Source: JBBRWO01 sp038249135 (lineage in GTDB: Bacteria > Actinomycetota > Coriobacteriia > Anaerosomatales > JAAXUF01). Taken from it: DNA of 43,285 nt. Of this stretch, positions 31,568-40,526 are shown piece after piece. The stretch spans positions 1-43,285 of the forward strand of contig JBBRWO010000005.1 of assembly GCA_038249135.1 (NCBI GenBank). Direction: 5' to 3'. Under the pieces are notes generated by a model. The model was not told the origin of the DNA and made no database searches. It saw only the letters and a program-made list of their open reading frames with translations. The translations under genes and the position numbers were made by a program. The first letter of the stretch is position 1. Every line of letters starts with the position of its first letter.

Positions 31568-32136
31568 CGACGAGACCGGTCCGTGATGAGTGACATCGCC
31601 TCCGCACGGGTCGCGGGGCGATTCTCGAAGATGCCACGCACCGCGCTGGTGATCGTCTCGGAACCGGGCTTCTTGACGCCGCGCATCGACATGCAGAGGT
31701 GCTCCGCTTCGATGACGACGATGACGCCGGCGGGCTCGAGGTGCTTGACGATGGTGTCGGCGACCTGAGAGGTGAGGCGCTCTTGAACCTGCGGGCGTTT
31801 GGCGAACACGTCCACAACGCGCGCCAGCTTGGAGAGCCCACAGATACGGCCTGACTTGCCCGGCACGTACGCGACGTGAGCTCGACCGATGAACGGCAGC
31901 AGGTGGTGCTCGCACACCGAGTACAGCGGGATGTCGCGGACGAGCACCATCTCCTGATGGCCCTCGTTGAAAGTCACGCAGAAGTGCTCGGCCGGATCGG
32001 CGTCGAGTCCTGCGAATATCTCGGCGTACATGTCGGCGACACGCCTCGGGGTGTCGAGCAGACCCTCACGAGTCGGGTCCTCCCCCACACCCTCGAGGAT
32101 CATGCGCACGCCAGCCTGTATCTTCTCACGGTCCAT
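31564..32136 (-). CDS. folE: GTP cyclohydrolase I
   Basis: FolE converts GTP to dihydroneopterin triphosphate, the first step of folate synthesis. The 190-residue protein has the zinc-site block SVCEHHLLPF near residue 73, 'GLSKLARVVDVFAKRPQVQERL' near residue 100 and 'EAEHLCMSMRGVKKPGS' near residue 143. These are the family signatures. The ATG at 32136 lies five bases after the ftsH stop with a GAGG site upstream. Confidence 0.97.
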   Translation of the reverse strand: MDREKIQAGVRMILEGVGEDPTREGLLDTPRRVADMYAEIFAGLDADPAEHFCVTFNEGHQEMVLVRDIPLYSVCEHHLLPFIGRAHVAYVPGKSGRICGLSKLARVVDVFAKRPQVQERLTSQVADTIVKHLEPAGVIVVIEAEHLCMSMRGVKKPGSETITSAVRGIFENRPATRAEAMSLITDRSRR

Positions 32137-32141
32137 CGCGA

Positions 32142-34142
32142 CTAGGCCTCGTAGACGGGCGGGACTCCCGGTGCCGCTGGCGGCACATCTGCGGCCGTCT
32201 TGGTGGCGTCGGCACTCTCGGCGTCCTCGACGGCGGCATCTGGCTCGTCGGCCGACGCGTCAGGGTCGTCGGGCTGCTCGGCCTTGGTCGCAGCCTCCTT
32301 AGCGAGATACTCGTCCCATGTGCCATCCAACAGCGCCAAAAGCTCGCTCTTCCCGATGGTCTCACGCTCTACGAGCACGGCGGCCATCTGGTCGAGCTGC
32401 GAACGATGCTCGGTGAGGATGGCGCGTGCCTGCTCATACGCGTCGTCGATCAGGCGAGCGATCTCCTTGTCGATCTCATAGGCGATCTCAGGCGAGTAGT
32501 CAGCGTTCGCCGAGAAGTCGCGTCCCAAGAACACCTCGTGGCTAGCCTCGCCGAACGTCTGCGGTCCAAGCTTCTCAGACATTCCAAAGCGGGTGACCAT
32601 CTGCTTGGCGAGCTTGGTGGCACGCTCGATATCGTTGCCGGCGCCGGTGGTGACGTCGCCGATCGCAATCTCCTCGGCCACGCGTCCGCCGAGGAAGCTG
32701 GCGAGGTTCGCGAGCATCTCGCTCTTGGTACCGAGGAACTTCTCGTCCTCGGGCAGGTGCCACGTCGAGCCCAGCGAGCGGCCGCGCGGAATGATGGTGA
32801 CCTTATGGATCGAGTCGCCGCCGGGAAGTATGTGACCGACGATGGCGTGGCCCGACTCGTGATACGCGATGACCTTCTTCTCGTCCTCCGAGATGAGACG
32901 GCTCTTGCGCTCGGGTCCGGCGATGACGCGATCGATGCCTTCTTCGAGCTCGATCATGTCCACCTTCTTCTTACCGTGGCGTGCGGCAAGAAGCGCGCCC
33001 TCGTTGACGAGGTTGGCGAGATCGGCGCCGGTGAAGCCCGGCGTGCGACGCGCGATGACCTCGAGATCGACGTCCTCTGCCAACGGCTTGCCTCGCGCGT
33101 GTATCTTGAGGATGCCGACGCGACCGCCGATGTCGGGACGGTCCACGACGACCTGACGGTCGAAACGGCCCGGGCGCAGAAGCGCCGGATCGAGAATGTC
33201 GGGGCGGTAGGTCGCCGAGATTAGGATTACGTAGTCCTTGATGTCCAAGCCGTCCATCTCGACCAGCAGCTGGTTGAGCGTCTGCTCGCGCTCGTCGTGC
33301 CCGCCGCCGAGACCCGCGCCACGCTGGCGACCGACCGCGTCGATCTCATCGACGAAGATGATGCAGGGGCTGGCGGCCTTGGCCTGCTCGAACAGGTCGC
33401 GGACTCGCGAAGCCCCGACGCCGACGAACATCTCGACGAAGTCGGAACCGGAGATGGAGAAGAACGGCACAGCCGCCTCGCCCGCGACGGCGCGAGCCAG
33501 CAGCGTCTTACCCGTACCAGGAGGGCCCACGAGCAAAACGCCCTTGGGGATCTTCGCGCCAAGCGCCTGGAACTTACCGGGGTTGGCGAGGAACTCCTTG
33601 ATCTCCTGAAGCTCTTCAATCGCCTCATCGGCACCGGCGACGTCCTTGAAGGTGATTCTCGGGGAGTCGCGCGTCATGCGTTTGGCCTTGGCCTTGCCAA
33701 AGCTCATGATTTTGGAGTTGCCACCCTGCATCTGGTTGAGGAAGAAGAACATCACCGCGACCAGCAGCAGAATCGGCAACACCGAAGAGATGATGCTGAT
33801 CCATACGGGCGGACCTGAGGCGTCGACCGTGTAGGTGGTCTCGGGATGCCGAGCCATGAGCTCAGCCAGCGAGTCGCTGCCAATGTAGGTGGAAGTGAAG
33901 GCCAGCGCCTTCTCCTTCTTGTCCTTGTCGGCGGTTGTTTCCCAGTAGTTGCCTGCCAGAGAGTTCTCGCGCACCACGTACGTGGCATCAGCGATGCGGT
34001 CTTGCTGCACGGCCGTGACGAACTCGCTGGTGGGAAGCTCTACCGGACCCTTGGTGCTGCCGCCCATCTGGACCATGACGAACCACACGAGGACCGCCAG
34101 CAGAACCAGGTAGAGCAGGACTGTTCTGAAGTTCTTGTTCAC
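32142..34142 (-). CDS. ftsH: ATP-dependent zinc metalloprotease FtsH
   Basis: FtsH degrades membrane and short-lived cytoplasmic proteins. Two N-terminal helices flank an outside domain of roughly 75 residues. The AAA+ domain has Walker A GPPGTGKT near residue 202, Walker B IIFVDEIDAVG near 260 and the second region of homology LLRPGRFDRQVVVDRPD. The zinc protease motif is HESGH. An acidic Ala/Asp/Pro tail ends the protein. I prefer the GTG at 34142, with GAGGAG ten bases upstream; the ATG at 34160 overlaps that site and adds six residues. It follows tilS and hpt, a classic arrangement in bacteria. Confidence 0.97.
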   Translation of the reverse strand: MNKNFRTVLLYLVLLAVLVWFVMVQMGGSTKGPVELPTSEFVTAVQQDRIADATYVVRENSLAGNYWETTADKDKKEKALAFTSTYIGSDSLAELMARHPETTYTVDASGPPVWISIISSVLPILLLVAVMFFFLNQMQGGNSKIMSFGKAKAKRMTRDSPRITFKDVAGADEAIEELQEIKEFLANPGKFQALGAKIPKGVLLVGPPGTGKTLLARAVAGEAAVPFFSISGSDFVEMFVGVGASRVRDLFEQAKAASPCIIFVDEIDAVGRQRGAGLGGGHDEREQTLNQLLVEMDGLDIKDYVILISATYRPDILDPALLRPGRFDRQVVVDRPDIGGRVGILKIHARGKPLAEDVDLEVIARRTPGFTGADLANLVNEGALLAARHGKKKVDMIELEEGIDRVIAGPERKSRLISEDEKKVIAYHESGHAIVGHILPGGDSIHKVTIIPRGRSLGSTWHLPEDEKFLGTKSEMLANLASFLGGRVAEEIAIGDVTTGAGNDIERATKLAKQMVTRFGMSEKLGPQTFGEASHEVFLGRDFSANADYSPEIAYEIDKEIARLIDDAYEQARAILTEHRSQLDQMAAVLVERETIGKSELLALLDGTWDEYLAKEAATKAEQPDDPDASADEPDAAVEDAESADATKTAADVPPAAPGVPPVYEA

Positions 34143-34184
34143 GTTTGGTTGGCTCCTCATCGAGGTGCCGCCGCGCTGCGGCGA

Positions 34185-34730
34185 CTAGTCGGTGTAGATC
34201 TCCGGCTTCAGGATTCCCACGTACCGGAGGTTGCGATACTTCTCTGCGTAGTCGAGACCATAGCCGACGACGAACTCGTCGGGCACGTCGTATCCGACGT
34301 ACTTGCACTGGATAGGTACCCGCTGTTTGCCTTCTTTGCTCAACAAAGCCACTACTTCGAGGGACTTTGGTTTGCGAGAGGCGAGATTGCGGAGGAGATA
34401 CTTGAGGGTGAGGCCGGTATCGAGGATGTCTTCGCACACCAGCACGTGACGACCCTCGATGGTCTCATCGAGGTCCTTGAGGATCCGCACAACGCCCGAT
34501 GACTTGGTCGACGACCCGTAGCTTGAGACGGCCATGAAGTCGAGTTCGACCGGAGACGTGATGGCGCGAGACAGGTCGGCGACAAAGATCGCAGCACCGC
34601 GGAGCACGGCAACCAGCAAGACGGGCTCGTCACCGTAGTCGCGACTGATCTCCTCGCCGAGCTCTCGGACGCGATTCTGAATCTGCTCCTCGGTGTACAC
34701 CGTGCGGAGAATGTCGGAGTGCATATCCAT
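34185..34730 (-). CDS. hpt: Hypoxanthine phosphoribosyltransferase
   Basis: Hpt salvages hypoxanthine or guanine with PRPP. The 181-residue protein has the PRPP motif 'VLVCEDILDTGLTL' near residues 96-109, 'AVLRGAAIFVADL' near residue 41 and 'YGLDYAEKYRNL' near residue 157. Length and motifs fit the family. The start is the ATG at 34730, with a second in-frame ATG two codons on. It lies between tilS and ftsH on the same strand. Confidence 0.96.
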   Translation of the reverse strand: MDMHSDILRTVYTEEQIQNRVRELGEEISRDYGDEPVLLVAVLRGAAIFVADLSRAITSPVELDFMAVSSYGSSTKSSGVVRILKDLDETIEGRHVLVCEDILDTGLTLKYLLRNLASRKPKSLEVVALLSKEGKQRVPIQCKYVGYDVPDEFVVGYGLDYAEKYRNLRYVGILKPEIYTD

Positions 34731-34765
34731 CGAGCGATTCGTCCCTTCCTGCTACGTACCTGACG

Positions 34766-36169
34766 TTATCGGCGACCTTCTGGTCGTTGCCATGTGAGCC
34801 GGATGGCGCGAACCGAATCCGGCCCCACTCGGTACTCATCGCTCATGCGCACTCCGGCCAGCCATACGATGCTGTCGTCGTCGCGGACCACCGGGGTCGC
34901 GGGACGGAAACGCCGAGCAACCTTCGCATCGATGAGCAGGTCGGAAAGCTTGCGAGTGCCGTCCATGCCGAGCGTGCGCATCCGGTCGCCTTCGTGCGGC
35001 GCGCCGACGGCGAGCTGCGTCAGGTCACCGGCATCGATCACCACCGAATCCGGTGTACCCGAGAGGTGCTCGGGATCGGCCTCCTCGGCTATGATGCGCC
35101 CCGCCCGACCGAGGTCGGCGATTCCGGGTAGCGGGAGCAAGGAAGGTGCCACCACAGCCGGCTCACATGCCGCCTGTGAAACGACTAGTCTATCGTACTC
35201 GGACCACGCACGCAGTCCGTCGGGCAGGTCGCGCGCGAAATCGTCGTCGCCGAGGCCGTCGACCAGCGCCTCGATGTGCGCCGACTCGATGCGACTCGCC
35301 TCGGGAAACGCCGAGAACACCGCCGAGCGAACCACCCGACGCGCCACCGTGCGCTCGAGCGTGCGCATCCACTCGCGGTCGAACTCGACCTGCTCGCCGA
35401 CGGTCGTCTCGGCGAAGTCACGCGCGAAATCGGAGGCCATGCGAGAGAGCAGCGCATCATCAGCAGCGAGCAGGTCGAGCGAGCGCGCAAGGGTCTCTCG
35501 GAAGGCCGGGTTGACCTGCTCGGCGACGGGGACGATCTGGTGGCGTACGAGGGCGCGCAATCGTGTGGTATCGGCGTTGCTCGCGTCCTCGCGCCAGGTC
35601 TGACCGAGGCCGTCGAGGTAGATGCGCAGATCCGCGCGATCGCAGTCGAGCAACGGGCGCACGATGCGGCCACGCGTGTACGGGATCGACGCGAGGCCTG
35701 TCGCACCAGCACCGGTGATAGCACGCATCAGGAAGGTCTCGACGCGGTCATCGCGGGTGTGGGCCACGGCGATGCGACCGCGCGAGGGTGCGAGGCCGAG
35801 CGCGGAGCATGCGGAGTCGAGCGCGGAATCGGCGAGACGGTACCGGACGCGACGACCGGCATCCTCGAGGTTGAGCCCGTGCTCGGCGGCATATGCCGCG
35901 ACATCGACGCGCTCGACGCAACACACGACACCGAGCCCCTCGCAGAGCGCCGCGACAGCGGCTGCGTCGGCGTCGGACTCCTCGGCACGGAGGAGATGGT
36001 TGACGTGGAGCACACTGAGCGGCCCCTGCCAGCCGATCTCGCCGGCGACCAGCAGCCGCAGCATGGCAACGGAATCGGCGCCGCCGGAGACCATGGCCAC
36101 GACCGGCGCACCCTGGGGCAGCAGATCGAGACGCTCACACGTGGCGATGACTATGGCTTGCAAGCTCAT
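34766..36169 (-). CDS. tilS: tRNA(Ile)-lysidine synthase
   Basis: TilS modifies C34 of the CAT-anticodon isoleucine tRNA to lysidine. The ATP pyrophosphatase motif SGGADS is at residues 29-34 (family SGGxDS). 'LHVNHLLRAEESDADA' is near residue 53, 'HTRDDRVETFLMRAITGAGATGLASI' near 136-161 and 'VRPLLDC' near 170. A C-terminal substrate-binding region brings it to 467 residues. The ATG at 36169 has a GAGGGAG site. It is the first gene of the tilS-hpt-ftsH-folE-folP run. Its leader has a small GCCCC/GGGGC hairpin near 36195. Confidence 0.94.
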   Translation of the reverse strand: MSLQAIVIATCERLDLLPQGAPVVAMVSGGADSVAMLRLLVAGEIGWQGPLSVLHVNHLLRAEESDADAAAVAALCEGLGVVCCVERVDVAAYAAEHGLNLEDAGRRVRYRLADSALDSACSALGLAPSRGRIAVAHTRDDRVETFLMRAITGAGATGLASIPYTRGRIVRPLLDCDRADLRIYLDGLGQTWREDASNADTTRLRALVRHQIVPVAEQVNPAFRETLARSLDLLAADDALLSRMASDFARDFAETTVGEQVEFDREWMRTLERTVARRVVRSAVFSAFPEASRIESAHIEALVDGLGDDDFARDLPDGLRAWSEYDRLVVSQAACEPAVVAPSLLPLPGIADLGRAGRIIAEEADPEHLSGTPDSVVIDAGDLTQLAVGAPHEGDRMRTLGMDGTRKLSDLLIDAKVARRFRPATPVVRDDDSIVWLAGVRMSDEYRVGPDSVRAIRLTWQRPEGRR

Positions 36170-36350
36170 ACCGCGAGACTCCCTCTCGAAACGCCCCAGC
36201 GGGGCTCTCCCTATACTACCAAGTGATGGGCTGGTCAGGCTGATTCACGACGCTGGCTATGCACCCTTGCACCGAGATGCCCCCTACCGCGAGATACGCC
36301 GGTTCTAGCAGCAACTCCTCTACCTGCAGCGACACAGAACGACCCGCAAA

Positions 36351-36366
36351 GGGTATCCTCGGAATA
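36351..36366 (+). promoter_or_regulatory. Candidate promoter giving a leaderless NADH dehydrogenase transcript
   Basis: TATCCT at 36354-36359 resembles a -10 and ends six bases before the ATG at 36366. No Shine-Dalgarno sequence is visible. Transcription would begin at or next to the start codon. The -35 is poor. Confidence 0.4.
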
Positions 36367-37640
36367 TGCAAACAGTCACCGCTCTTGAACTCACTCAGCC
36401 TCATCCGCGACGCGTGGTTGTCGTCGGCAGCGGCTACGCGGGCATGACCTGCGCCGTCACGCTCGCACACCGCGCGAAACCGTCCGACGACATCGAGATC
36501 GTGATGGTCGCGCCGCTTCCGTACCAGCAGGCGCTCAGTGAACTCGACCTCGTCGCAGCCGGCACGCCGCGCCCCCAGTGGGCCGAGTTGTGGCATGGCG
36601 ACATCTTCCGAGGCCTGCCCATCAAGGTCTGCTATGAGCGTCTCGAAAACGTCTGCGCCGACGATCACAGCATCGCCGTCGGGCCTGCGGGCGCGCCCGT
36701 CGCCACGATCCCCTACTGGCGCCTCGTGCTTGCCACCGGTGCCATCCCCTTCGTGCCGCCCGTGCCCGGCCTCGCCGAGCACGGCATCACCATGTGGTCC
36801 ACTGCCGATGCCCTCAGGCTCCAGCAGCGAGTCGAAGGTCAGTTCAAGCGCGCGGTCACCATCACCGATGCCGAGCAGTGCCGCAAGGCCATGGCGATCG
36901 CGGTCGTGGGGGCCGGTGCGACCGGCGTCGAGGTCGTCGGCACGCTCGCGTACGCGCTGCCGGGCATGATCCGTGGCGCAGGCTACGACCCGTGCATGAT
37001 TCGGCTCTCGCTCATTGACGCGCGCAACGACATCCTCTTCGACCTCGAGCCGCGAGAACGCGAGAAGGCACGCAAGCGTCTCGATCAGATGGGCGTCGAG
37101 CTGGTTCTCGGCCAGCCCCTCGAGCGTGTCGAGGAAGGCTACGCCATACTCCAGGACGGCCGAGAGATTCCTGCACAGACACTCGTGTGGTGCGGGGGCG
37201 CGAAAGCCGACCCCGACGCCGTAAGCTGGGGACTTGCCGTCGACAACTCCGGGCGCCTCGTCATCGACCCTTCACTCAAGGCGCAGAATCACGACGCTAT
37301 CTACGCCGTCGGAGACGTCTCAGCACTGCGTGACACCGAAACCAACCGAGTCCTGCCTATGCTCGCGCAGTTCGCCATCCGAGAAGCCGCCCATGCGGCC
37401 GGAAACATCCTGCGCGAGCTCCGAAGCCAGCCCACCAAGGCGTTCGAGCCGCATCAGCACGGCGAGTTCGTTAGCGTCGGGCCGCGCTGGGGTGTCGGCT
37501 GGATGTTCTGGCTACCGGTCAGCGGCTGGTTCGCCATCGTGATGAAGCGGCTGACCTACGTGGTGTACTGGCTCGAAGTCGGCACCATCCGACTCGCTTG
37601 GCGCCGCACGGTCCAGATGATGCGGATGCATCGCTACTGA
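36366..37640 (+). CDS. ndh: Type II NADH:quinone oxidoreductase (FAD-dependent)
   Basis: NDH-2 moves electrons from NADH to quinones at the inner membrane face without pumping. The 424-residue protein has the FAD motif VVVVGSGYAGM near residue 17 and a second dinucleotide motif IAVVGAGATGVEV near residue 178. 'YAVGDVSALRD' is near residue 315 and 'LPMLAQFAIREAAHAA' near 329. The C-terminal about 70 residues are hydrophobic and amphipathic, including GWMFWLPVSGWFAIVMKR. That fits membrane attachment as in NDH-2. A related ferredoxin- or sulfide-linked FAD enzyme is possible. The amidohydrolase start overlaps its stop (TGATG). Confidence 0.82.
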   Translation: MQTVTALELTQPHPRRVVVVGSGYAGMTCAVTLAHRAKPSDDIEIVMVAPLPYQQALSELDLVAAGTPRPQWAELWHGDIFRGLPIKVCYERLENVCADDHSIAVGPAGAPVATIPYWRLVLATGAIPFVPPVPGLAEHGITMWSTADALRLQQRVEGQFKRAVTITDAEQCRKAMAIAVVGAGATGVEVVGTLAYALPGMIRGAGYDPCMIRLSLIDARNDILFDLEPREREKARKRLDQMGVELVLGQPLERVEEGYAILQDGREIPAQTLVWCGGAKADPDAVSWGLAVDNSGRLVIDPSLKAQNHDAIYAVGDVSALRDTETNRVLPMLAQFAIREAAHAAGNILRELRSQPTKAFEPHQHGEFVSVGPRWGVGWMFWLPVSGWFAIVMKRLTYVVYWLEVGTIRLAWRRTVQMMRMHRY

Positions 37641-38968
37641 TGCGCACGAGTTCCAGCGCCATGCGCCTCATCTCAGCCGAGTGGGTCCTCCCTGTCTGCG
37701 CGCCCGCGATTCCCCACGGCGCCGTGCTGGTCGATGGCGACCGCATCGTCGCCGTGGGCCCGCGTGCTGAGCTCGAGACGGCGATTCCGGCGGACGCCCC
37801 TCGCGATCACTTCGCGGGCTGTGTGCTGACCCCGGGGCTCGTGAACGCGCACACCCATCTCACTCTCACCGCGCTCGCCGGTGTGGTCCCGCCCGCCCCC
37901 TTCGCCGAGTGGCTACCTTCGCTGGTCGCCGCGTTGAAGCCGTGGGAGATCGAGGATCACGAGGCGAGTGGTGTCATCGGCGCCGAGGAGTCACTGCTCG
38001 CCGGCGTCACCGTCGTGGGCGACATCGCATACGGAGCCGCAGAGGTCGCATCGGCCTCGCGTGCCGGCCTGGGCGGCGTCTACTACTGGGAACTCCTCGG
38101 TATACACGCCGAGCAGATCGACGACGACCTCGCGCGCCTGCGCTATCCCGAGACCGCGGACGTGTACGGCAGTCGCGTGGTATGCGGACTGTCGCCGCAC
38201 TCGCCCTACACGTCGGGGCCGGGACTTCTGACCGCTGTGGACGCGAAGGCCGCCGCGTTACGCGTTCCCCTCGCCCTCCACGTGGCGGAATCCGTGGCCG
38301 AGACCGAACTTCTCCTGCACGGCACCGGACCACTCGCCGCCGTGACCGAACGCACGGCATTTGGTTTCACGCCTCCCGGCGTGTCCACCGTCGCATACCT
38401 CGACAGTCTGCGCGCCTTGACCGGCGCCACGGCGGTACACGTCTGCCACGTATCCGCCGAAGATCGGACGATTCTGGCAAGGACCGCGCGCGGCATCGTG
38501 ACCTGCCCGCGCTCCAACCGCTACCTCGACAACCCTCCGCCGCGTATCGCACCCTTCCTCGAGCTGGGACTGCCCGTGGGTATCGGTACAGACTCCTCGG
38601 CGAGCAACCACGACCTGGATCTGCTCGCGGAAGTACGCGCACTCCGCAACGCAGAGCCCGAGCTGTCAGCGGAGACGCTGCTGGCGATCGCGACGCTTGG
38701 CGGCGCCGAGGCGATCGGGGTGGACGCGGGCTTCGGAACGCTTGAAGCCGGCAAGTTCGCAGACCTGGCGATCTTCGCCGTCACAGGCGAGGATCCGACG
38801 GACGCAGTGGTCAGGGCCGGTGGCCGAGACACGCTGCGAGCAGTGATGAGCGGAGGCGAGTGGCGCGTGATCGCTGGAGAGCTGCTGGTTGCGGACCGCG
38901 ACGCCGCCGAGCGTGTCGCCCGCGCCACAGAACTCGCGCATGCGGCCCTCCGAGAGGCCCGGGGCTGA
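37640..38968 (+). CDS. Amidohydrolase, SAH/MTA or aminofutalosine deaminase-like
   Basis: The 442-residue protein starts at the ATG at 37640, overlapping the NADH dehydrogenase stop. Metal ligands of the amidohydrolase fold are seen in NAHTHL near residue 71, 'LALHVAES' near 210, 'VHVCHVSAED' near 268 and 'GIGTDSSASNHDLDLLAE' near 315. This pattern fits deaminases such as MtaD (SAH/5'-methylthioadenosine) or the aminofutalosine deaminase of the futalosine menaquinone pathway. Coupling to a quinone-reducing enzyme makes the latter attractive, but that is inference. An alternative start is the ATG at 37661. Confidence 0.8.
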   Translation: MRTSSSAMRLISAEWVLPVCAPAIPHGAVLVDGDRIVAVGPRAELETAIPADAPRDHFAGCVLTPGLVNAHTHLTLTALAGVVPPAPFAEWLPSLVAALKPWEIEDHEASGVIGAEESLLAGVTVVGDIAYGAAEVASASRAGLGGVYYWELLGIHAEQIDDDLARLRYPETADVYGSRVVCGLSPHSPYTSGPGLLTAVDAKAAALRVPLALHVAESVAETELLLHGTGPLAAVTERTAFGFTPPGVSTVAYLDSLRALTGATAVHVCHVSAEDRTILARTARGIVTCPRSNRYLDNPPPRIAPFLELGLPVGIGTDSSASNHDLDLLAEVRALRNAEPELSAETLLAIATLGGAEAIGVDAGFGTLEAGKFADLAIFAVTGEDPTDAVVRAGGRDTLRAVMSGGEWRVIAGELLVADRDAAERVARATELAHAALREARG

Positions 38969-39012
38969 AAGAACCGCCTTGCGCAGCGGCTCCGCTCGGT
39001 AGCAACGTGTAA

Positions 39013-39042
39013 CGGCGGGGCACCCCGAAGGGCACCCCGCCG
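39013..39042. terminator. Shared terminator between the amidohydrolase and livK
   Basis: CGGCGGGG and CCCCGCCG form an 8-bp outer stem with a second inner CCC/GGG pairing. It lies between two convergent genes and could serve both strands. No long T-tract is present on either side. Confidence 0.65.
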
Positions 39043-39064
39043 CAAACGATCCTTGGTACTGGAG

Positions 39065-40276
39065 CTACTTGGTGGGGAGCACGTAGGGAACGAACTCGCC
39101 CTTCTCCACACGGTAGACGGTGATCGCCTTGTTGGTCGTGTCGCCGTTCTTATCGAACTCGATCTTGCCGGTGACGCCCTCGGTGCTCGTCTTGGCCACG
39201 TTGGCGATGATGGCATCGCGTCCGACAGGCATGATGACCTGAGCAGCGCCCTTGTCCTTGGCAGCAGCCAGGATGGCCTCGATCAGAACATTCGCGGCGT
39301 CGTAGGAGTACGCGTCATAGGCGCCGACTTCCTCGCCCGGGAACGCAGCCTCGTAGGCGGCCTTGAACTCGACGCCCTTGGGAAGCTCGCTGGTGGGGAG
39401 GCCGACCGATGTGACCATGTCGTCCTCGGCCGCCTGCGGGGTCGCGAGCGCAACGTACTGCGGGTCGAACAGCCCGTCGCCGCCCATGAGGGGCTTGGTG
39501 TAGCCGGACTCGAAGAGCTGCTTGCTCAGCAGCGCGCCGGCGTTGTAGGTACCACCGTAGTAGACCATGTCAGGGTTCGCGCCTTTGATCTTGGTGACGA
39601 GCGCGTTGAAGTCCGAGTCCTTGTCGGAAGTGCGCTCGCTGAAGACGACCTTGCCGCCCTTAACCGCGAACTCTTTGCCGAACTCAGCTGCAAGGCCCTC
39701 GCCGTAGGGCGTGCCGTCGTCGACTACAACGACGGTTTTGGCGCCGAACTTGTCGACAGCTGCGTCAGCGCCCATGGGACCCTGGACCGAGTCGATGGTG
39801 CAGACGCGGAACACGTTGTTGAGACCCTGAAGTGTCAGGGCGGGGTTGGTGGCCGCAGGCGAAACCATGGCAATCTTGGCCTGGTTGTACACCTTGGAAG
39901 CCGGAATCGTGACGCCCGAGTTCAGGTGGCCGACAACGCCCACCAACGAACGGTCGGACGCGAAGGTGTTGGCCACGGTAACGCCCGCCTTGGGGTCACC
40001 CTGGTCATCACCGGGAACGGATGCGAACTTAAGACCAGCCGCCTTGATATCCTCGCGAGCATTTGCCTCTTTGATCGCGAGCTCGACGCCGCGCTGGATA
40101 CCCAGACCCTGGGCAACCGAGCCAGCAGTCAACGGTGCACCGATACCGATCTTGACCGTCGTCACGGCGCTGTCGCCTGACGCGGCCTTCGAGCCGCCAC
40201 CGCAGCCAGTGAGTGCAAGTGCAGCCACGGTCAACGCGACCATGACACCACCCGCAAGTGTGTTACGTACCTGCAT
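39065..40276 (-). CDS. livK: Branched-chain amino acid ABC transporter substrate-binding lipoprotein
   Basis: This is the periplasmic-binding-type receptor that delivers leucine, isoleucine, valine or related ligands to the LivHMGF permease. A lipoprotein signal ends at ALTGC with lipid-carrying Cys25, followed by a Gly/Ser linker. The mature part starts 'TVKIGIGAPLTAGSVAQGLG', typical of the Leu/Ile/Val-binding family, and continues to 403 residues. The ATG at 40276 has a perfect AGGAGG site. It lies downstream of livF on the same strand, separated by a terminator and a 250-base region with its own inverted repeat. It is probably transcribed separately and at higher level. Confidence 0.94.
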   Translation of the reverse strand: MQVRNTLAGGVMVALTVAALALTGCGGGSKAASGDSAVTTVKIGIGAPLTAGSVAQGLGIQRGVELAIKEANAREDIKAAGLKFASVPGDDQGDPKAGVTVANTFASDRSLVGVVGHLNSGVTIPASKVYNQAKIAMVSPAATNPALTLQGLNNVFRVCTIDSVQGPMGADAAVDKFGAKTVVVVDDGTPYGEGLAAEFGKEFAVKGGKVVFSERTSDKDSDFNALVTKIKGANPDMVYYGGTYNAGALLSKQLFESGYTKPLMGGDGLFDPQYVALATPQAAEDDMVTSVGLPTSELPKGVEFKAAYEAAFPGEEVGAYDAYSYDAANVLIEAILAAAKDKGAAQVIMPVGRDAIIANVAKTSTEGVTGKIEFDKNGDTTNKAITVYRVEKGEFVPYVLPTK

Positions 40277-40410
40277 GGTTCCTCCTGTCGTGTGCTCTTC
40301 ACATACCTGTCAGACGAACTCCGTCGCCTGTTTGCAGCCTGCAGGAGCGTACGCCAGCAGTGACTAGCTCAACCAGTAGGTTTTCGCTGGTAGAACGCCC
40401 TGTATTGACA

Positions 40411-40450
40411 TCAATCGAAAGCGGCCCAACCAAAGCGCACTTTCGATTGA
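40411..40450. repeat. 11-bp perfect inverted repeat upstream of livK
   Basis: TCAATCGAAAG (40411-40421) and CTTTCGATTGA (40440-40450) are perfectly complementary, separated by 18 bases. It lies about 135 bases upstream of livK. It could be an operator pair or the stem of a leader hairpin. A TTGACA sits just beside it on the plus strand (40405-40410), but no plus-strand gene follows. Confidence 0.65.
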
Positions 40451-40462
40451 CTCGGACCCGTG

Positions 40463-40497
40463 ACGCAAATGAGGCGCCCCCTAAGGAGGCGCCTCAT
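40463..40497 (-). terminator. Intrinsic terminator after livF
   Basis: ATGAGGCGCC and GGCGCCTCAT (40469-40497) form a perfect 10-bp stem with a 9-base loop. A short TTTG tail follows on the minus strand. It lies about 30 bases after the livF stop and should end the livM-livG-livF transcript. Confidence 0.78.
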
Positions 40498-40526
40498 GCT
40501 ACTCAAAGTCATATGCGCGTCGGGTG

